The notes beneath the pieces are model-generated. The model did no database searches. It saw only the letters and a list, made by a program, of their open reading frames with translations, and was not told the origin of the DNA. The position numbers and the translations under genes are program-made. From assembly GCF_902729435.1 (NCBI RefSeq), contig NZ_LR746525.1, positions 1 through 49,337 on the forward strand: 49,337 nucleotides of DNA. Direction: 5' to 3'. Below, piece after piece: positions 1 through 9,007 of this stretch; positions within the stretch are counted from its first letter, which is position 1, and each line of letters begins with the position of its first letter. This stretch comes from Magnetospirillum sp. UT-4. GTDB taxonomy: Bacteria; Pseudomonadota; Alphaproteobacteria; Rhodospirillales; Magnetospirillaceae.

Positions 1-94
1 GAGTTGACTCGCGACAGCCGCGGCAAATTATAGCATTCTCCGGAACGATCTGCTGGTCATGCCGTCCGAAGCGGGACCGCAACAGGGGAAGTGA
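1..94. other. Left edge, no assignable gene
   Basis: This stretch precedes motA. The frame starting at base 1 stays open for ten codons and stops at a TAG at 31-33, so it could be the tail of an upstream + strand gene, but ten codons are too few to identify. The sequence AGGGGAA just before base 92 serves as the ribosome binding site of motA. I see no convincing promoter here. Confidence 0.4.
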
Positions 95-955
95 ATGTTC
101 GCGATCATCGGTATCGTGGTGACCATCGCCAGCGTTATCGGCGGCTATGCCGCGGCGGGCGGCCACCTCGACGTTCTCTGGCAGCCATTCGAGTTCATCA
201 TCATTTTCGGTGCCGCCATCGGATCGCTCCTGCTGGGCAACCCGAAATCCACCATCACCGGCATCGGCAAGAATTTCGCCGTCATCTTCAAGGGGCCGCA
301 CCACAAGAAGGACAGCTACATCGAGATGCTGTCCATGCTCTACTCGGTGTTCAAGCTGGCCAAGACCAAGGGCGACCTGGCCCTGGAAAGCCACGTGGAA
401 AAGCCCGATGAGAGCCCGCTATTCGCCAAGTTCCCCGGTTTCAGCCACGACCACCATTCGCGCACCTTCCTGTGCGACTATCTGAGGCTGCTGACCCTGG
501 GCACCTCGAACGCCCACGAGCTGGAATCCATCATCGACGGCGAAATGGAAGCCCACCACAAGGTGTATCACGAGATCAGCCACGCGGTCAGCCTGATGGC
601 CGACGCCATGCCCGCCCTGGGCATCGTTGCCGCGGTGCTGGGTGTGATCCACACCATGGGCTCGATCACCGAGCCGCCGGAGGTGCTGGGCCACCTGATC
701 GGCGCGGCGCTGGTCGGCACCTTCTCGGGCGTGCTGTTCTCGTACGCATTCTTCGCGCCGTTCGCGCGCAACATGCAGATGGTGTTCGACTCGGACCACT
801 ATTACTTCATGGCCATGAAGGCCGGCCTGCTGGCCCACATGCAGGGCTACGCGCCGCAGGTCTCGGTGGAGTTCGCCCGCAAGATCCTGCCCGACGAGTT
901 GCGGCCGACCTTCCAGGAACTGGAAGAGACGGTCACCAACCTGCCGCCGGATTGA
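95..955 (+). CDS. motA: Flagellar motor stator protein MotA
   Basis: MotA forms, with MotB, the inner-membrane ion channel that powers flagellar rotation. The 286-residue product has the family length and layout: two N-terminal membrane helices (about residues 1-20 and 33-50), a large charged cytoplasmic loop, and two further helices near 165-190 and 200-222. The motif MPALGIVAAVLGVIHTMG in the third helix carries the conserved proline of the torque-generating region. The ATG at 95 follows AGGGGAAG closely. motB starts 17 bp after the stop, so the two are one transcription unit. The long version of the loop and the HTMG motif are typical of alphaproteobacterial proton-driven stators. Family assignment is secure. 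Confidence 0.96.
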   Translation: MFAIIGIVVTIASVIGGYAAAGGHLDVLWQPFEFIIIFGAAIGSLLLGNPKSTITGIGKNFAVIFKGPHHKKDSYIEMLSMLYSVFKLAKTKGDLALESHVEKPDESPLFAKFPGFSHDHHSRTFLCDYLRLLTLGTSNAHELESIIDGEMEAHHKVYHEISHAVSLMADAMPALGIVAAVLGVIHTMGSITEPPEVLGHLIGAALVGTFSGVLFSYAFFAPFARNMQMVFDSDHYYFMAMKAGLLAHMQGYAPQVSVEFARKILPDELRPTFQELEETVTNLPPD

Positions 956-972
956 TGAAGGCCCCCTAGGCC

Positions 973-1914
973 ATGGCCGGCGAAGGTCAGCAGATCATCA
1001 TCAAACGAGTGAAGAAGATTTCGGGCGGCGCTCACGGCGGCGCCTGGAAGGTGGCCTACGCCGACTTCGTCACCGCCATGATGGCCTTCTTCCTGCTGCT
1101 GTGGCTGCTGAACGCGGTGACCGAGGAGCAGCTGACCGGCATCTCCAACTACTTCGCCCCCTCCATGGCCTCCAAGAGCCAATCCGGCGCCGGCGCCATT
1201 CTCGGCGGCCAGGTCATCGGCGAGGGCGCCCAGCAATCCAACACCAGCTCGCCCAGCCTGGTGCAGCACCTGCCGCCGGCTTCCATCGGCCCCGGCGGCG
1301 AGGACCTCACCTCGGCCAATACCGAACCGATGGAGGGCATGGGCGAGCAGGAGTTCAAGGAAAAGCTGGCCGAGCGCGAGCAGGAGAAGTTCGACAAGGC
1401 CCAGACTATGCTTGAACAGGCCATGAAGGGCATTCCGGAACTCAAGCAGTTCCAGGGCTCCATGCTGGTGGACAACACCCCCGAGGGGCTGCGCATCCAG
1501 ATCACCGACCAGGAAGGCCTGGCCATGTTTCCGTCGGGCAGTTCCGCCATGTTCGGGCATACCCGCTCCCTGCTGGACCTGGTCAGCCGCATCGTCAACC
1601 AGATGCCCAACAAGATCTCCATTTCCGGCCACACCGACGGCATTCCGTTCCGCGATCCCTCGGGCTACACCAACTGGGAGCTGTCGGCGGACCGGGCGCT
1701 GGCCTCGCGCCGGGCCCTTGTCGCCTCGGGCGTGCCCGAGGAGCGCATCGACCGCATCGTCGGGCGCGCCGCCACCGATCCGCTGGTGGTCGATGACCCC
1801 AAGGCGCCGCGCAACCGCCGCCTCAGCATCATCCTGCTGCGCGAGAACGACCTGTCGCCGCCGCCCGAGGCCTCGGCGGGACAACTGGCCCCGGCCGGCG
1901 GGAAGAAGAACTGA
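973..1914 (+). CDS. motB: Flagellar motor stator protein MotB
   Basis: MotB anchors the stator to peptidoglycan and carries the proton-binding aspartate. The 313-residue product has a short basic cytoplasmic N-terminus, one membrane helix (about 30-50) with the channel residue Asp31 in the motif WKVAYADFVTAMMAF, a linker rich in Gly, Ser and Glu, and a C-terminal OmpA-like peptidoglycan-binding domain (about 170-295) recognisable by SGHTDG followed by NWELSADRA. It lies 17 bp downstream of motA. Length and domain order are normal for the family. Confidence 0.96.
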   Translation: MAGEGQQIIIKRVKKISGGAHGGAWKVAYADFVTAMMAFFLLLWLLNAVTEEQLTGISNYFAPSMASKSQSGAGAILGGQVIGEGAQQSNTSSPSLVQHLPPASIGPGGEDLTSANTEPMEGMGEQEFKEKLAEREQEKFDKAQTMLEQAMKGIPELKQFQGSMLVDNTPEGLRIQITDQEGLAMFPSGSSAMFGHTRSLLDLVSRIVNQMPNKISISGHTDGIPFRDPSGYTNWELSADRALASRRALVASGVPEERIDRIVGRAATDPLVVDDPKAPRNRRLSIILLRENDLSPPPEASAGQLAPAGGKKN

Positions 1915-1971
1915 CCGTTCCATCTTCCGGCGGCGCACCTATATGGGTTTGAGCCGCAAAGGACTGATGCC

Positions 1972-2496
1972 ATGACCGATTCCCGCGCCGTCGTGACCGT
2001 AGCCGCGCCCGCCCCCGACTGGACAGATGCCTGGGGCCACCCGGAATACTACCGAGGCGTCACGCTGCGGCGCATCTTCGCCTATCTGGTCGACATCGTC
2101 GTGGTCAGCGTCCTGGCCGCCTTGGTCTGGACCGCCTTCCTGATTCTCGGGCTGCTCAGCCTGGGATTGCTGTTTCCGCTGCAGGCGCTGGCGGTGGCGC
2201 TGGTGCCGCTGGCCTACCATTCCCTGCTCATCGCCTCGCCCGCCGCGGCGACTATTGGCATGCGTCTGTTCAGGCTCCGGGTCCGCAGCCTGGCACCCGA
2301 GGTTGACGGCGGCAGTGGACGGCCGACCATTTTCCAGGCAATCATTCAGACGGTGGCCTTTTACGGATCGATCGCGCTGACCGCTTCGGCCATCCTGGTG
2401 GTGGCCTTGTTCAACGCCCGCCGGCGGACGCTGCATGATTGGCTGGCGGGCACGGTGGTGGTGAACGATCCGGAGGACGGCCCCCGGACGGCCTGA
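1972..2496 (+). CDS. RDD family membrane protein
   Basis: A 174-residue integral membrane protein. The N-terminal part contains YYRGVTLRRIFAYLVDIVVV, a typical opening of the RDD domain (Arg followed by an Asp in the first helix), then three hydrophobic segments near 42-62, 68-88 and 125-148, and the closing motif RRRTLHDWLAGTVVV, which is the other hallmark of RDD proteins. The domain occurs in putative transport or membrane-homeostasis proteins, and its biochemical role is generally unknown. It starts 57 bp after motB and could be cotranscribed with it, but nothing ties it to motility. Confidence 0.85.
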   Translation: MTDSRAVVTVAAPAPDWTDAWGHPEYYRGVTLRRIFAYLVDIVVVSVLAALVWTAFLILGLLSLGLLFPLQALAVALVPLAYHSLLIASPAAATIGMRLFRLRVRSLAPEVDGGSGRPTIFQAIIQTVAFYGSIALTASAILVVALFNARRRTLHDWLAGTVVVNDPEDGPRTA

Positions 2497-2596
2497 ACCG
2501 AAGGGGCACGGGTCCCTCTCCCGTTCGGGACCGGTGGTCCCGCCGTTGGACGGCCACCATATCAGGGGACTGTGCGGGACAGCAAAGACGGACGCG

Positions 2597-3349
2597 ATGG
2601 ATCACATTCCCCTCAAACGGCCGCATTTCTTCTTCACCACGGCCCCCCTGCCCTGTCCGTACATCGCCGGCCGGCTCGAGCGCAAGATCGTCACCGAGCT
2701 GAACGGCCCCGACGCCGACGTCCTGCACGAGGCGCTGTCGCGCGCCGGATTCCGCCGCAGCCATTCCATCGCCTACACCCCGGCCTGCCCGGGCTGCAGC
2801 GCCTGCATCCCGGTGCGCATCGTGGTCGGCGAGTTCGGCCCCGACCGCACCATGCGCCGGGTATCGCGCGCCAATGCCGACCTGACGGCGAAGAAGGTCC
2901 CTGCCCGCGCCACCGCCGAGCAGTACCGCCTGTTCTCGCGCTATCAGGAGGCCCGCCATACCGGCGGCGACATGGCGCTGATGGGGTTCTACGACTACCG
3001 GTCCATGGTCGAGGACAGCCCCATCGACACCTATCTGGTCGAATACCGCCGCCCCGACAACGCCCTGGCCGCCGTCTGCCTGGCCGACCGCATGTCGGAC
3101 GGATTTTCCGCCGTCTACAGTTTCTTCGATCCCGACCTGTCCGACCGCTCGCTCGGCACCTACGTGGTGCTGTGGCTGATCGGCGACGCGCTCGCCGCCA
3201 ATCTGCCCTACGTCTATCTGGGCTATTGGATTCGCGAAAGCCGCAAGATGTCCTACAAGGCCCGGTTCAAACCGCTCGAGGCCTTCGGCCCCAACGGCTG
3301 GCGGGTGCTCGAGGACGATGGTTCCGCCCCCCCGGCTCCGTTGCGTTGA
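2597..3349 (+). CDS. bpt: N-end rule aminoacyl-tRNA--protein transferase (Bpt/Ate family)
   Basis: This enzyme adds leucine (Bpt) or arginine (Ate) from charged tRNA to proteins with acidic N-terminal residues, marking them for ClpS/ClpAP. The product is 250 residues when started at the ATG at 2597, giving MDHIPLKRPHFFFTTAPLPC; an in-frame ATG at 2534 would add 21 residues that look non-coding. Diagnostic motifs are LPCPYIAGRLERKIVTEL near the N-terminus, the cysteine-rich CPGCSACIPVRI, the segment FYDYRSMVEDSPIDTYLVEY, and the C-terminal YVYLGYWIRESRKMSYKARF. Family membership is clear. The choice between leucyl and arginyl specificity rests on the usual bacterial annotation and cannot be made from motifs alone. 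Confidence 0.9.
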   Translation: MDHIPLKRPHFFFTTAPLPCPYIAGRLERKIVTELNGPDADVLHEALSRAGFRRSHSIAYTPACPGCSACIPVRIVVGEFGPDRTMRRVSRANADLTAKKVPARATAEQYRLFSRYQEARHTGGDMALMGFYDYRSMVEDSPIDTYLVEYRRPDNALAAVCLADRMSDGFSAVYSFFDPDLSDRSLGTYVVLWLIGDALAANLPYVYLGYWIRESRKMSYKARFKPLEAFGPNGWRVLEDDGSAPPAPLR

Positions 3350-3444
3350 CAATTCCCCCCACCGCTGGCCTCGCGTTCGCTGCCGTGGCATAGTCGCCTG
3401 TCCGGTTGGTGAAACAAGAACGCCGGCAACGGGAGGAACGGGTG

Positions 3445-4008
3445 ATGACGCTGCTCTTGGGCGTGAGCGGCATGATCGACCGTATGAATGCGGCGATCGG
3501 CCGGCTGGTCTATTGGCTGGTGCTGATCATGGTGGTGGTCAGCTCGGCCAACGCCATGATGCGCTATCTGTTCAACATCAGCTCCAACGCCTGGCTCGAG
3601 ATCCAGTGGTACCTGTTTTCCGCCGTGTTCCTGCTGTGCGCGGGCTACACCCATCTCCGGAACGAGCATATCCGGATCGACGTCGTCACCGGGCGCTTCT
3701 CGCGCCGGGTCCAGACCTGGATCGACATCATCGGCGGCGTCTTCTTCCTGCTGCCGATGGCGCTGATCCTGACCGTGCTGTCCTGGCCTCTGGCGGTCGA
3801 GGCCTTCCATAACGGCGAGATGTCGTCCGATCCCGGCGGATTGATCCGCTGGCCGGTCAAGGTGTTGATTCCCTTAGGCTTCACGCTGCTGGCCCTGCAG
3901 GGCCTGTCCGAGACCATCAAGCGGGCCGCCTTCCTGCTGGGCCGAGGCCCGGACCCGGGGGTGAAGCACGGCGGCGCCCATGCTCCGGCGGTCGGGGGCC
4001 AGACATGA
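3445..4008 (+). CDS. TRAP transporter small membrane subunit (DctQ/TakQ type)
   Basis: The small permease subunit of a tripartite ATP-independent periplasmic transporter. The 187-residue product has four predicted membrane helices (about 18-38, 55-72, 93-115 and 140-160). The family motif LEIQWYLFSAVFLLCAGYTH is present. I chose the ATG at 3445 because GGGAGG lies about nine bases upstream; a GTG at 3442 is equally possible, and the more distal in-frame GTG at 3406 has no good ribosome site. The stop overlaps the start of the large permease gene by ATGA at 4005-4008, which implies translational coupling. Confidence 0.9.
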   Translation: MTLLLGVSGMIDRMNAAIGRLVYWLVLIMVVVSSANAMMRYLFNISSNAWLEIQWYLFSAVFLLCAGYTHLRNEHIRIDVVTGRFSRRVQTWIDIIGGVFFLLPMALILTVLSWPLAVEAFHNGEMSSDPGGLIRWPVKVLIPLGFTLLALQGLSETIKRAAFLLGRGPDPGVKHGGAHAPAVGGQT

Positions 4009-5525
4009 CCGCCTTCCTGATCGCCAACATGGCACCGCTGATGTTCGGCGCCCTGGTCGTGTTCCTCCTGTTCGGCTATCCGGTCGCCTTCGCCCTGGCC
4101 GCCAACGGGCTGGCCTTCGGCCTGCTCGGCATCGAACTGGGGCTGTTCACCCCCGATCTGCTGCAGGCGCTGCCCGAGCGGGTGTTCGGCATCATGCGCA
4201 ACGACACCCTGCTGGCCATTCCGTTCTTCACCTTCATGGGCCTGATCCTCGAACGCAGCGGCATGGCCGAGGACCTGCTCGACACCATCGGTCAATTGTT
4301 CGGGCCCTTGCGCGGCGGCCTGGCCTATGCCGTGGTCTTCGTCGGCGCGCTGCTGGCGGCGACCACCGGCGTGGTGGCCGCCAGCGTGATCTCCATGGGT
4401 CTGATCTCGCTGCCCATCATGCTGCGCTACGGCTATGACCGCCGGCTCGCCACCGGCGTGATCGCCGCCTCGGGCACCCTGGCCCAGATCATCCCGCCCT
4501 CGCTGGTGCTGATCATCATGGCCGACCAGCTCGGCCGCTCGGTGGGCGACATGTACGAGGGGGCGATGATTCCCGGCCTGGTGCTGACCTCCCTCTATGC
4601 CCTTTACGTCGTCGCCACCACCATCTTCAATCCCAAGGCCGCCCCCGCTTTGCCGCCCGAGGCGCGGACCCTGCACGGCTCGGCCCTGCTGCTCCGTGTC
4701 CTGGTCTCGCTGGTGCCGCCGCTGGTGCTGATCTTCCTGGTGCTGGGAACCATCTTCCTCGGCGTCGCCACCCCGACCGAGGGCGGCGCCATGGGGGCGA
4801 CCGGCGCGTTGATCCTGGCGTTGGCCAAGCGCAAGCTGAGCTTCCCCCTGCTGCGCCAGGCCATGGACGTGACCGCCAAGTTGTCGTCGTTCGTGCTGTT
4901 CATCCTGATCGGATCGACGGTGTTCGGCCTGGTGTTCCGCGGCGTCGACGGCGATTTGTGGGTCGAGCACCTGCTGACCGGGCTGCCGGGCGGTCAGCTG
5001 GGCTTCCTGATCGTCGTCAACATCATGGTGTTCCTGCTCGCCTTCTTCCTCGACTTCTTCGAGCTGGCGTTCATCGTCGTGCCGCTGCTGGCGCCGGTGG
5101 CCGAAAAGCTGGGCATCGACCTGGTCTGGTTCGGCATCCTGCTGGGCGTCAACATGCAGACCTCGTTCATGCATCCGCCGTTCGGCTTCGCGCTGTTCTA
5201 TCTGCGCAGCGTCGCCGCCACCGAGGATTACGACGACAAGGTCACCGGCCAGCGCATCAAGGGGATCACCACCGGGCAGATCTACTGGGGCGCGGTCCCG
5301 TTCGTGGTGATCCAGGTGATCATGGTGGCGCTGGTCATCACCTTCCCCGGCATGGTCGGCAGCGGCACCGCCAAGCTTGAGGCCAACGGGATCGAGATGG
5401 AGGTCGAGATGCCGGACTACGGCAACGCGGCTGATGACGAGGATGTCACTCCGCCATCCGACGATCCGCCCGAAGCACCCGAATCCGGCCCGTCCTTGCA
5501 GGACCAGCTCAAGGGCGGCCGCTGA
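4005..5525 (+). CDS. TRAP transporter large permease subunit (DctM/TakM type)
   Basis: The transport subunit of the TRAP system, a 506-residue protein of about 12 membrane segments with DctM motifs such as ATTGVVAASVISMGLISLP, GTLAQIIPPSLVLIIMADQ and LLGVNMQTSFMHPPFGFALF. The last ~50 residues form an acidic, proline-rich cytoplasmic or periplasmic tail (DDEDVTPPSDDPPEAPE), longer than in a minimal DctM but seen in the group that works with 2-oxo-acid binding proteins. It overlaps dctQ by four bases. The gene for the solute receptor is convergent at 5583-6671, so the operon is split across strands with a shared bidirectional terminator at 5535-5565. Substrate is inferred from that receptor. 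Confidence 0.93.
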   Translation: MTAFLIANMAPLMFGALVVFLLFGYPVAFALAANGLAFGLLGIELGLFTPDLLQALPERVFGIMRNDTLLAIPFFTFMGLILERSGMAEDLLDTIGQLFGPLRGGLAYAVVFVGALLAATTGVVAASVISMGLISLPIMLRYGYDRRLATGVIAASGTLAQIIPPSLVLIIMADQLGRSVGDMYEGAMIPGLVLTSLYALYVVATTIFNPKAAPALPPEARTLHGSALLLRVLVSLVPPLVLIFLVLGTIFLGVATPTEGGAMGATGALILALAKRKLSFPLLRQAMDVTAKLSSFVLFILIGSTVFGLVFRGVDGDLWVEHLLTGLPGGQLGFLIVVNIMVFLLAFFLDFFELAFIVVPLLAPVAEKLGIDLVWFGILLGVNMQTSFMHPPFGFALFYLRSVAATEDYDDKVTGQRIKGITTGQIYWGAVPFVVIQVIMVALVITFPGMVGSGTAKLEANGIEMEVEMPDYGNAADDEDVTPPSDDPPEAPESGPSLQDQLKGGR

Positions 5526-5534
5526 ACACGACAA

Positions 5535-5565
5535 GGCCCGCATCCGGTGCTGCCGGATGCGGGCC
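5535..5565. terminator. Bidirectional terminator hairpin between convergent TRAP genes
   Basis: A perfect 13-bp inverted repeat (GGCCCGCATCCGG and its complement) with a 5-base loop lies between the stop of the large permease (+) and the stop of the binding protein (-). There is no long T tract on either side, but position and perfect symmetry argue for a shared terminator. Confidence 0.75.
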
Positions 5566-5582
5566 GTCGCCGAAGCTTGCCG

Positions 5583-6671
5583 CTATTTCTTGAGCGGGTT
5601 GTTGAGGCTGAAGGCGTCGAAATTGAATTCGGCGACCTTCCACCACAGCTGGATATCCTCGCGGAACGCCTTCCACGGCCGGTAGACCTTGGAGAACTTC
5701 GGGTTCTCGGCCGCGGTGTCCTCGTACAGCTTGAAGGCGGCGGTCTGGGCCGCCAGCATCACGTCCTTGGGGAAAGGCCGGAGCTGGGTGCCGGCGCCGA
5801 CCAGACGCTTGATGGCGCCGATGTTCAGCACGTCGTACTTGGCCTGCATGTCCAGGTTGGCCTCGGCACAGGCGGTCTCGAAGGCGCTCTGGTAGAGCTT
5901 CGGCAGCTTGTTCCAGTGGTCGAGGTTGACGTAGGAGGTGATGGTGGTGCCACCCTCCCAGAACGCCGGATAGTAGTAGTTCTTGGCCACCTTGTAGAAG
6001 CCCAGCTTCTCGTCGTCATAGGGGCCGACCCACTCGGTGGCGTCGATGGTGCCCTTCTCCAGCGCCGGATAGATATCGCCGCCGGCCAATTGCTGCGGCA
6101 CCGCGCCCAGGGCCCGCATGACCTCGCCGCCGATGCCGGCGATGCGCATCTTGAGCCCCTGCAGGTCCTTGATGGACTTGATCTCCTTGCGGAACCAGCC
6201 GCCCATCTGCGCGCCGGTGTTGCCCGACGGGAAATTGATGATGTTGTAGCCGGCGAAGAACTCCCGCATCAGCGCCATGCCGCCGCCGTGATACAGCCAG
6301 GCGTTCTGCTGGCGCGAGGTCAGGCCGAACGGCACGCCGGTCTCGAAGGCGAAGGTGCGGTCCTTGCCGACGTAGTAGTAGCTGGCGCTGGCACCGCATT
6401 CGACGGTGCCGGCCTGAACCGCGTCCAGCACCTGCAGGCCGGGAACGATCTCGCCGGCGGCGAACACCCGGATCTGGAACTTGTTGTCGGTGAGCTCGGC
6501 GACCCGCCGCGCCACCAGCTCACCCGAGCCGTAGATGGTGTCGAGGCTCTTGGGAAAGCTCGACGCCATGCGCCACTTGATTTCGGGGCTGGTCTGGGCG
6601 ATGGCCGGGGCGGCCACCGCGCTGGAAGCAAGGCCGACACCGGCGGCCTTCAGGAACGAACGCCTTTCCAT
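5583..6671 (-). CDS. takP: TRAP transporter substrate-binding protein, 2-oxo-acid (TakP) type
   Basis: The periplasmic receptor of the TRAP transporter encoded convergently at 3445-5525. The 362-residue precursor opens with a Tat-like signal, RRSFLKAAGVG, with likely cleavage after Ala25 (APAIA|QTS). The mature part matches the DctP fold and specifically the TakP group that binds pyruvate and other short 2-oxo acids: NFPSGNTGAQMGGWFRKEI, MRIAGIGGEVM, VPQQLAGGDIYPALEKGTID and EWVGPYDDEKLGFYKVA. The ATG at 6671 follows GGAGGAAGTGC. The upstream intergenic region carries three palindromes that look like regulator sites. The link to 2-oxo acids is by family resemblance; no ligand residue was tested. 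Confidence 0.9.
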   Translation of the reverse strand: MERRSFLKAAGVGLASSAVAAPAIAQTSPEIKWRMASSFPKSLDTIYGSGELVARRVAELTDNKFQIRVFAAGEIVPGLQVLDAVQAGTVECGASASYYYVGKDRTFAFETGVPFGLTSRQQNAWLYHGGGMALMREFFAGYNIINFPSGNTGAQMGGWFRKEIKSIKDLQGLKMRIAGIGGEVMRALGAVPQQLAGGDIYPALEKGTIDATEWVGPYDDEKLGFYKVAKNYYYPAFWEGGTTITSYVNLDHWNKLPKLYQSAFETACAEANLDMQAKYDVLNIGAIKRLVGAGTQLRPFPKDVMLAAQTAAFKLYEDTAAENPKFSKVYRPWKAFREDIQLWWKVAEFNFDAFSLNNPLKK

Positions 6672-6700
6672 GCACTTCCTCCATCACGGTTCATTGTTGA

Positions 6701-6747
6701 CCAAACCATTTGGGGTTGATGGTGCACCAAAGCGAGTGGTCCGACCA
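6701..6747. promoter_or_regulatory. Three palindromes upstream of takP, one FadR/GntR-like
   Basis: Within the 81-bp gap between parC's stop and takP's start are CCAAACCATTTGG (6701-6713), TGGTGCACCA (6720-6729) and TGGTCCGACCA (6737-6747). The last has the TGGTC-N-GACCA core of FadR-type GntR operators. Spacing of the two TGGT...ACCA sites is about 18 bp centre to centre. They sit where a takP promoter should be. No regulator gene is adjacent, so the binding protein is unknown. Confidence 0.5.
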
Positions 6748-6752
6748 GGGGT

Positions 6753-8975
6753 TTATGTAAACTTGTTGCTGCGCGGGAAACCGGTGGGCGGCAGTCGCCC
6801 GAACGAGGCCCGCTTGCCCAGCCAGGGGGTGAGGTCCGGCTCGGTGCGGGTGCGCTCGCCCATCTTCCACGACAGGCCCTCGGCCAGGGTGAACAGCTTG
6901 ATGTCGGCCATGCCGCCGTCGCGGTACTTCTGCAGCATCACCCCCCGACCGCGGGTCATGACCGGTATCTCCTCGGTCATGAACACCAGCAGCTTGCGGT
7001 TGGCGCCGATGACCGCCGCCGCGTCGCCCTCCACCGGCACGCAGAACCGCGCCGCCTCGCCGTCGCCCAGGTTGAGCACCATCTTGCCGGCCTTGGTCTG
7101 GGCCAGCACCTCGGTCTCCTCGACGATGAAGCCGCGGCCGCCATCCGAGGCCACCAGCAGCCGCCGGCCGGGCTTGTGGACCAGGACGGTGGCGATGTCG
7201 GCGTCGTTGGCGAGGTCGATCATCAGGCGCAGCGGCTCGCCGAAGCCGCGCCCCGACGGCAGCTTGTCGCCGCCGATGGTGTAGAACCGGCCGTCGGTGG
7301 CGAAGAACAGCAGCTTGTCGGTGGTCTCGGCCTTCAGGGCCAGCTTCAGGCCGTCGCCCTCCTTGAACTTGATGGCGTCGAACTGGTCGACATGGCCCTT
7401 CATCGCCCGCACCCAGCCCTTTTCCGACAGGATCAGGGTGATGGGCTCGCGCTCGACGAAGGCCTCGATGGGGACCACCACCGCCGACGGCGCCTCGCCC
7501 AGCTCGGTGCGGCGGTCGCCCAGCGCGGTGCCGGGGCCGAAGGCCTTGCGGATGTCGGCGACCTGGCCGGCGATGGCGGCCCAGCACTTACCCTCGTCGG
7601 CCAGCAGGGCGCGCAAATCCCCCTGCTCCGCCGACAGCTTGCCGTGCTCGGTGCGGATTTCCAGCTCCTCCAGCCGGTGCAGCGAGCGCAGGCGCATGTT
7701 GAGGATGGCGTCGGCCTGAATCTCGGTCAGCGAGAAAGCGGCGATCAACTCGGCCTTGGGCTGGTCGCCGAAGCGGATGATGCGGATGACGGTATCGAGG
7801 TCGGCATAGACCTTGAGGTAGCCGTCCAGCACCTCCAGCCGCCTGGCGATCTTGTCGAGCCGGTGGTTGGTGCGGCGCTGCAGCACCTCCAGGCGATGGT
7901 CGAGGAAGGCGCGCAGCACCTCCTTCAGGTTCATCACCCGGGGCACCGCGTCCCGGTCCAGCACGTTCATGTTGAGACCGAACCGGGTCTCCAGGTCGGT
8001 CTGGCGGAACAGTTGCTCCATCAGGTGCTCGGCCTCGACGCTGCGGTTCCTCGGCTCCAGCACGATGCGCACGTCCTCGGCCGATTCGTCGCGGATGTCG
8101 GCCAGCAGCGGCAGCTTCTTCTCGCCCAGCAGCTCGGCGATCTTCTCGATCACCTTGGATTTCTGCACCTGATAGGGAATTTCGGTGACCACGATCTGGT
8201 AGAGGCCGTGCGACAGCTTCTCCACGCTCCACCGGGCCCGCAGGCGGAACGAGCCGCGCCCGGTGCGGTAGGCCTCGGCCACCGCCGCGCGGGTCTCGAC
8301 CAGCACGCCGCCGGTGGGGAAGTCGGGGCCGGGCATGCGGGCGATGAGGTCGTCGATGGCGCAGTCGGGTTGCCGGATGAGGTGGGCCAGCGCGTCGCAG
8401 ATCTCGCCCACATTGTGGGGCGGAATGCTGGTGGCCATGCCCACCGCGATGCCGGCGGAACCGTTGGCGAGCAGGTTGGGAAAGGCCGCCGGCATCACCA
8501 CCGGCTCGTCCTCGGAGCCGTCATAGGTGGGGCGGAAATCGGCCGCGTCCTCGTCCAGGCCGTCCATCAGGGCGGCGGCGACGGCGGTCAGCTTGGCCTC
8601 GGTGTATCGCATGGCGGCGGCGTTGTCGCCGTCGATATTGCCGAAATTGCCCTGGCCCTCGACCAGCGGATAGCGCACCGCGAATTCCTGGGCCAGGCGC
8701 ACCAGCGCGTCGTAGACCGACTGGTCGCCGTGGGGATGGTACTTGCCGATGACGTCGCCGACCACGCGGGCGCACTTCTTGAAGCCGCCCTCGGGGTCCA
8801 GCTTCAGCTGCCGCATGGCGAACAGCAGGCGGCGATGCACCGGCTTCAGCCCGTCGCGCACGTCGGGCAGCGAGCGCGACACGATGGTCGACATGGCATA
8901 GGCGAGGTAGCGTTCGCCCAGCGCCTCGGTCAGCGAGGTTTCGCGGATATCGCCCGCATTGGCAGGTTCGGTCAT
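6753..8975 (-). CDS. parC: DNA topoisomerase IV subunit A
   Basis: ParC is the DNA-cleaving subunit of topoisomerase IV, which decatenates daughter chromosomes. The 740-residue product has the winged-helix/tower core and a shorter, degenerate C-terminal beta-pinwheel, which separates it from GyrA (no complete GyrA box). The catalytic tyrosine is Tyr124 in [11 protein letters not shown]. The quinolone-resistance region reads [19 protein letters not shown], with Gln85 at the position of E. coli ParC Ser80. Start at the ATG at 8975 gives [20 protein letters not shown]. It is the last gene of the - strand block after recO, 32 bp downstream of it. Confidence 0.95.
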   Translation of the reverse strand: MTEPANAGDIRETSLTEALGERYLAYAMSTIVSRSLPDVRDGLKPVHRRLLFAMRQLKLDPEGGFKKCARVVGDVIGKYHPHGDQSVYDALVRLAQEFAVRYPLVEGQGNFGNIDGDNAAAMRYTEAKLTAVAAALMDGLDEDAADFRPTYDGSEDEPVVMPAAFPNLLANGSAGIAVGMATSIPPHNVGEICDALAHLIRQPDCAIDDLIARMPGPDFPTGGVLVETRAAVAEAYRTGRGSFRLRARWSVEKLSHGLYQIVVTEIPYQVQKSKVIEKIAELLGEKKLPLLADIRDESAEDVRIVLEPRNRSVEAEHLMEQLFRQTDLETRFGLNMNVLDRDAVPRVMNLKEVLRAFLDHRLEVLQRRTNHRLDKIARRLEVLDGYLKVYADLDTVIRIIRFGDQPKAELIAAFSLTEIQADAILNMRLRSLHRLEELEIRTEHGKLSAEQGDLRALLADEGKCWAAIAGQVADIRKAFGPGTALGDRRTELGEAPSAVVVPIEAFVEREPITLILSEKGWVRAMKGHVDQFDAIKFKEGDGLKLALKAETTDKLLFFATDGRFYTIGGDKLPSGRGFGEPLRLMIDLANDADIATVLVHKPGRRLLVASDGGRGFIVEETEVLAQTKAGKMVLNLGDGEAARFCVPVEGDAAAVIGANRKLLVFMTEEIPVMTRGRGVMLQKYRDGGMADIKLFTLAEGLSWKMGERTRTEPDLTPWLGKRASFGRLPPTGFPRSNKFT

Positions 8976-9007
8976 GGGACTCCCCGAGTGGTCCTAGATA
9001 TAGTAGC

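Noticed and set aside
3645-5543. A 632-codon frame on the - strand across the TRAP genes
   Set aside because: It is His/Gln/Asp-rich, has no motif or ribosome site, and is antisense to genes with clear family motifs; it is a GC-bias shadow.
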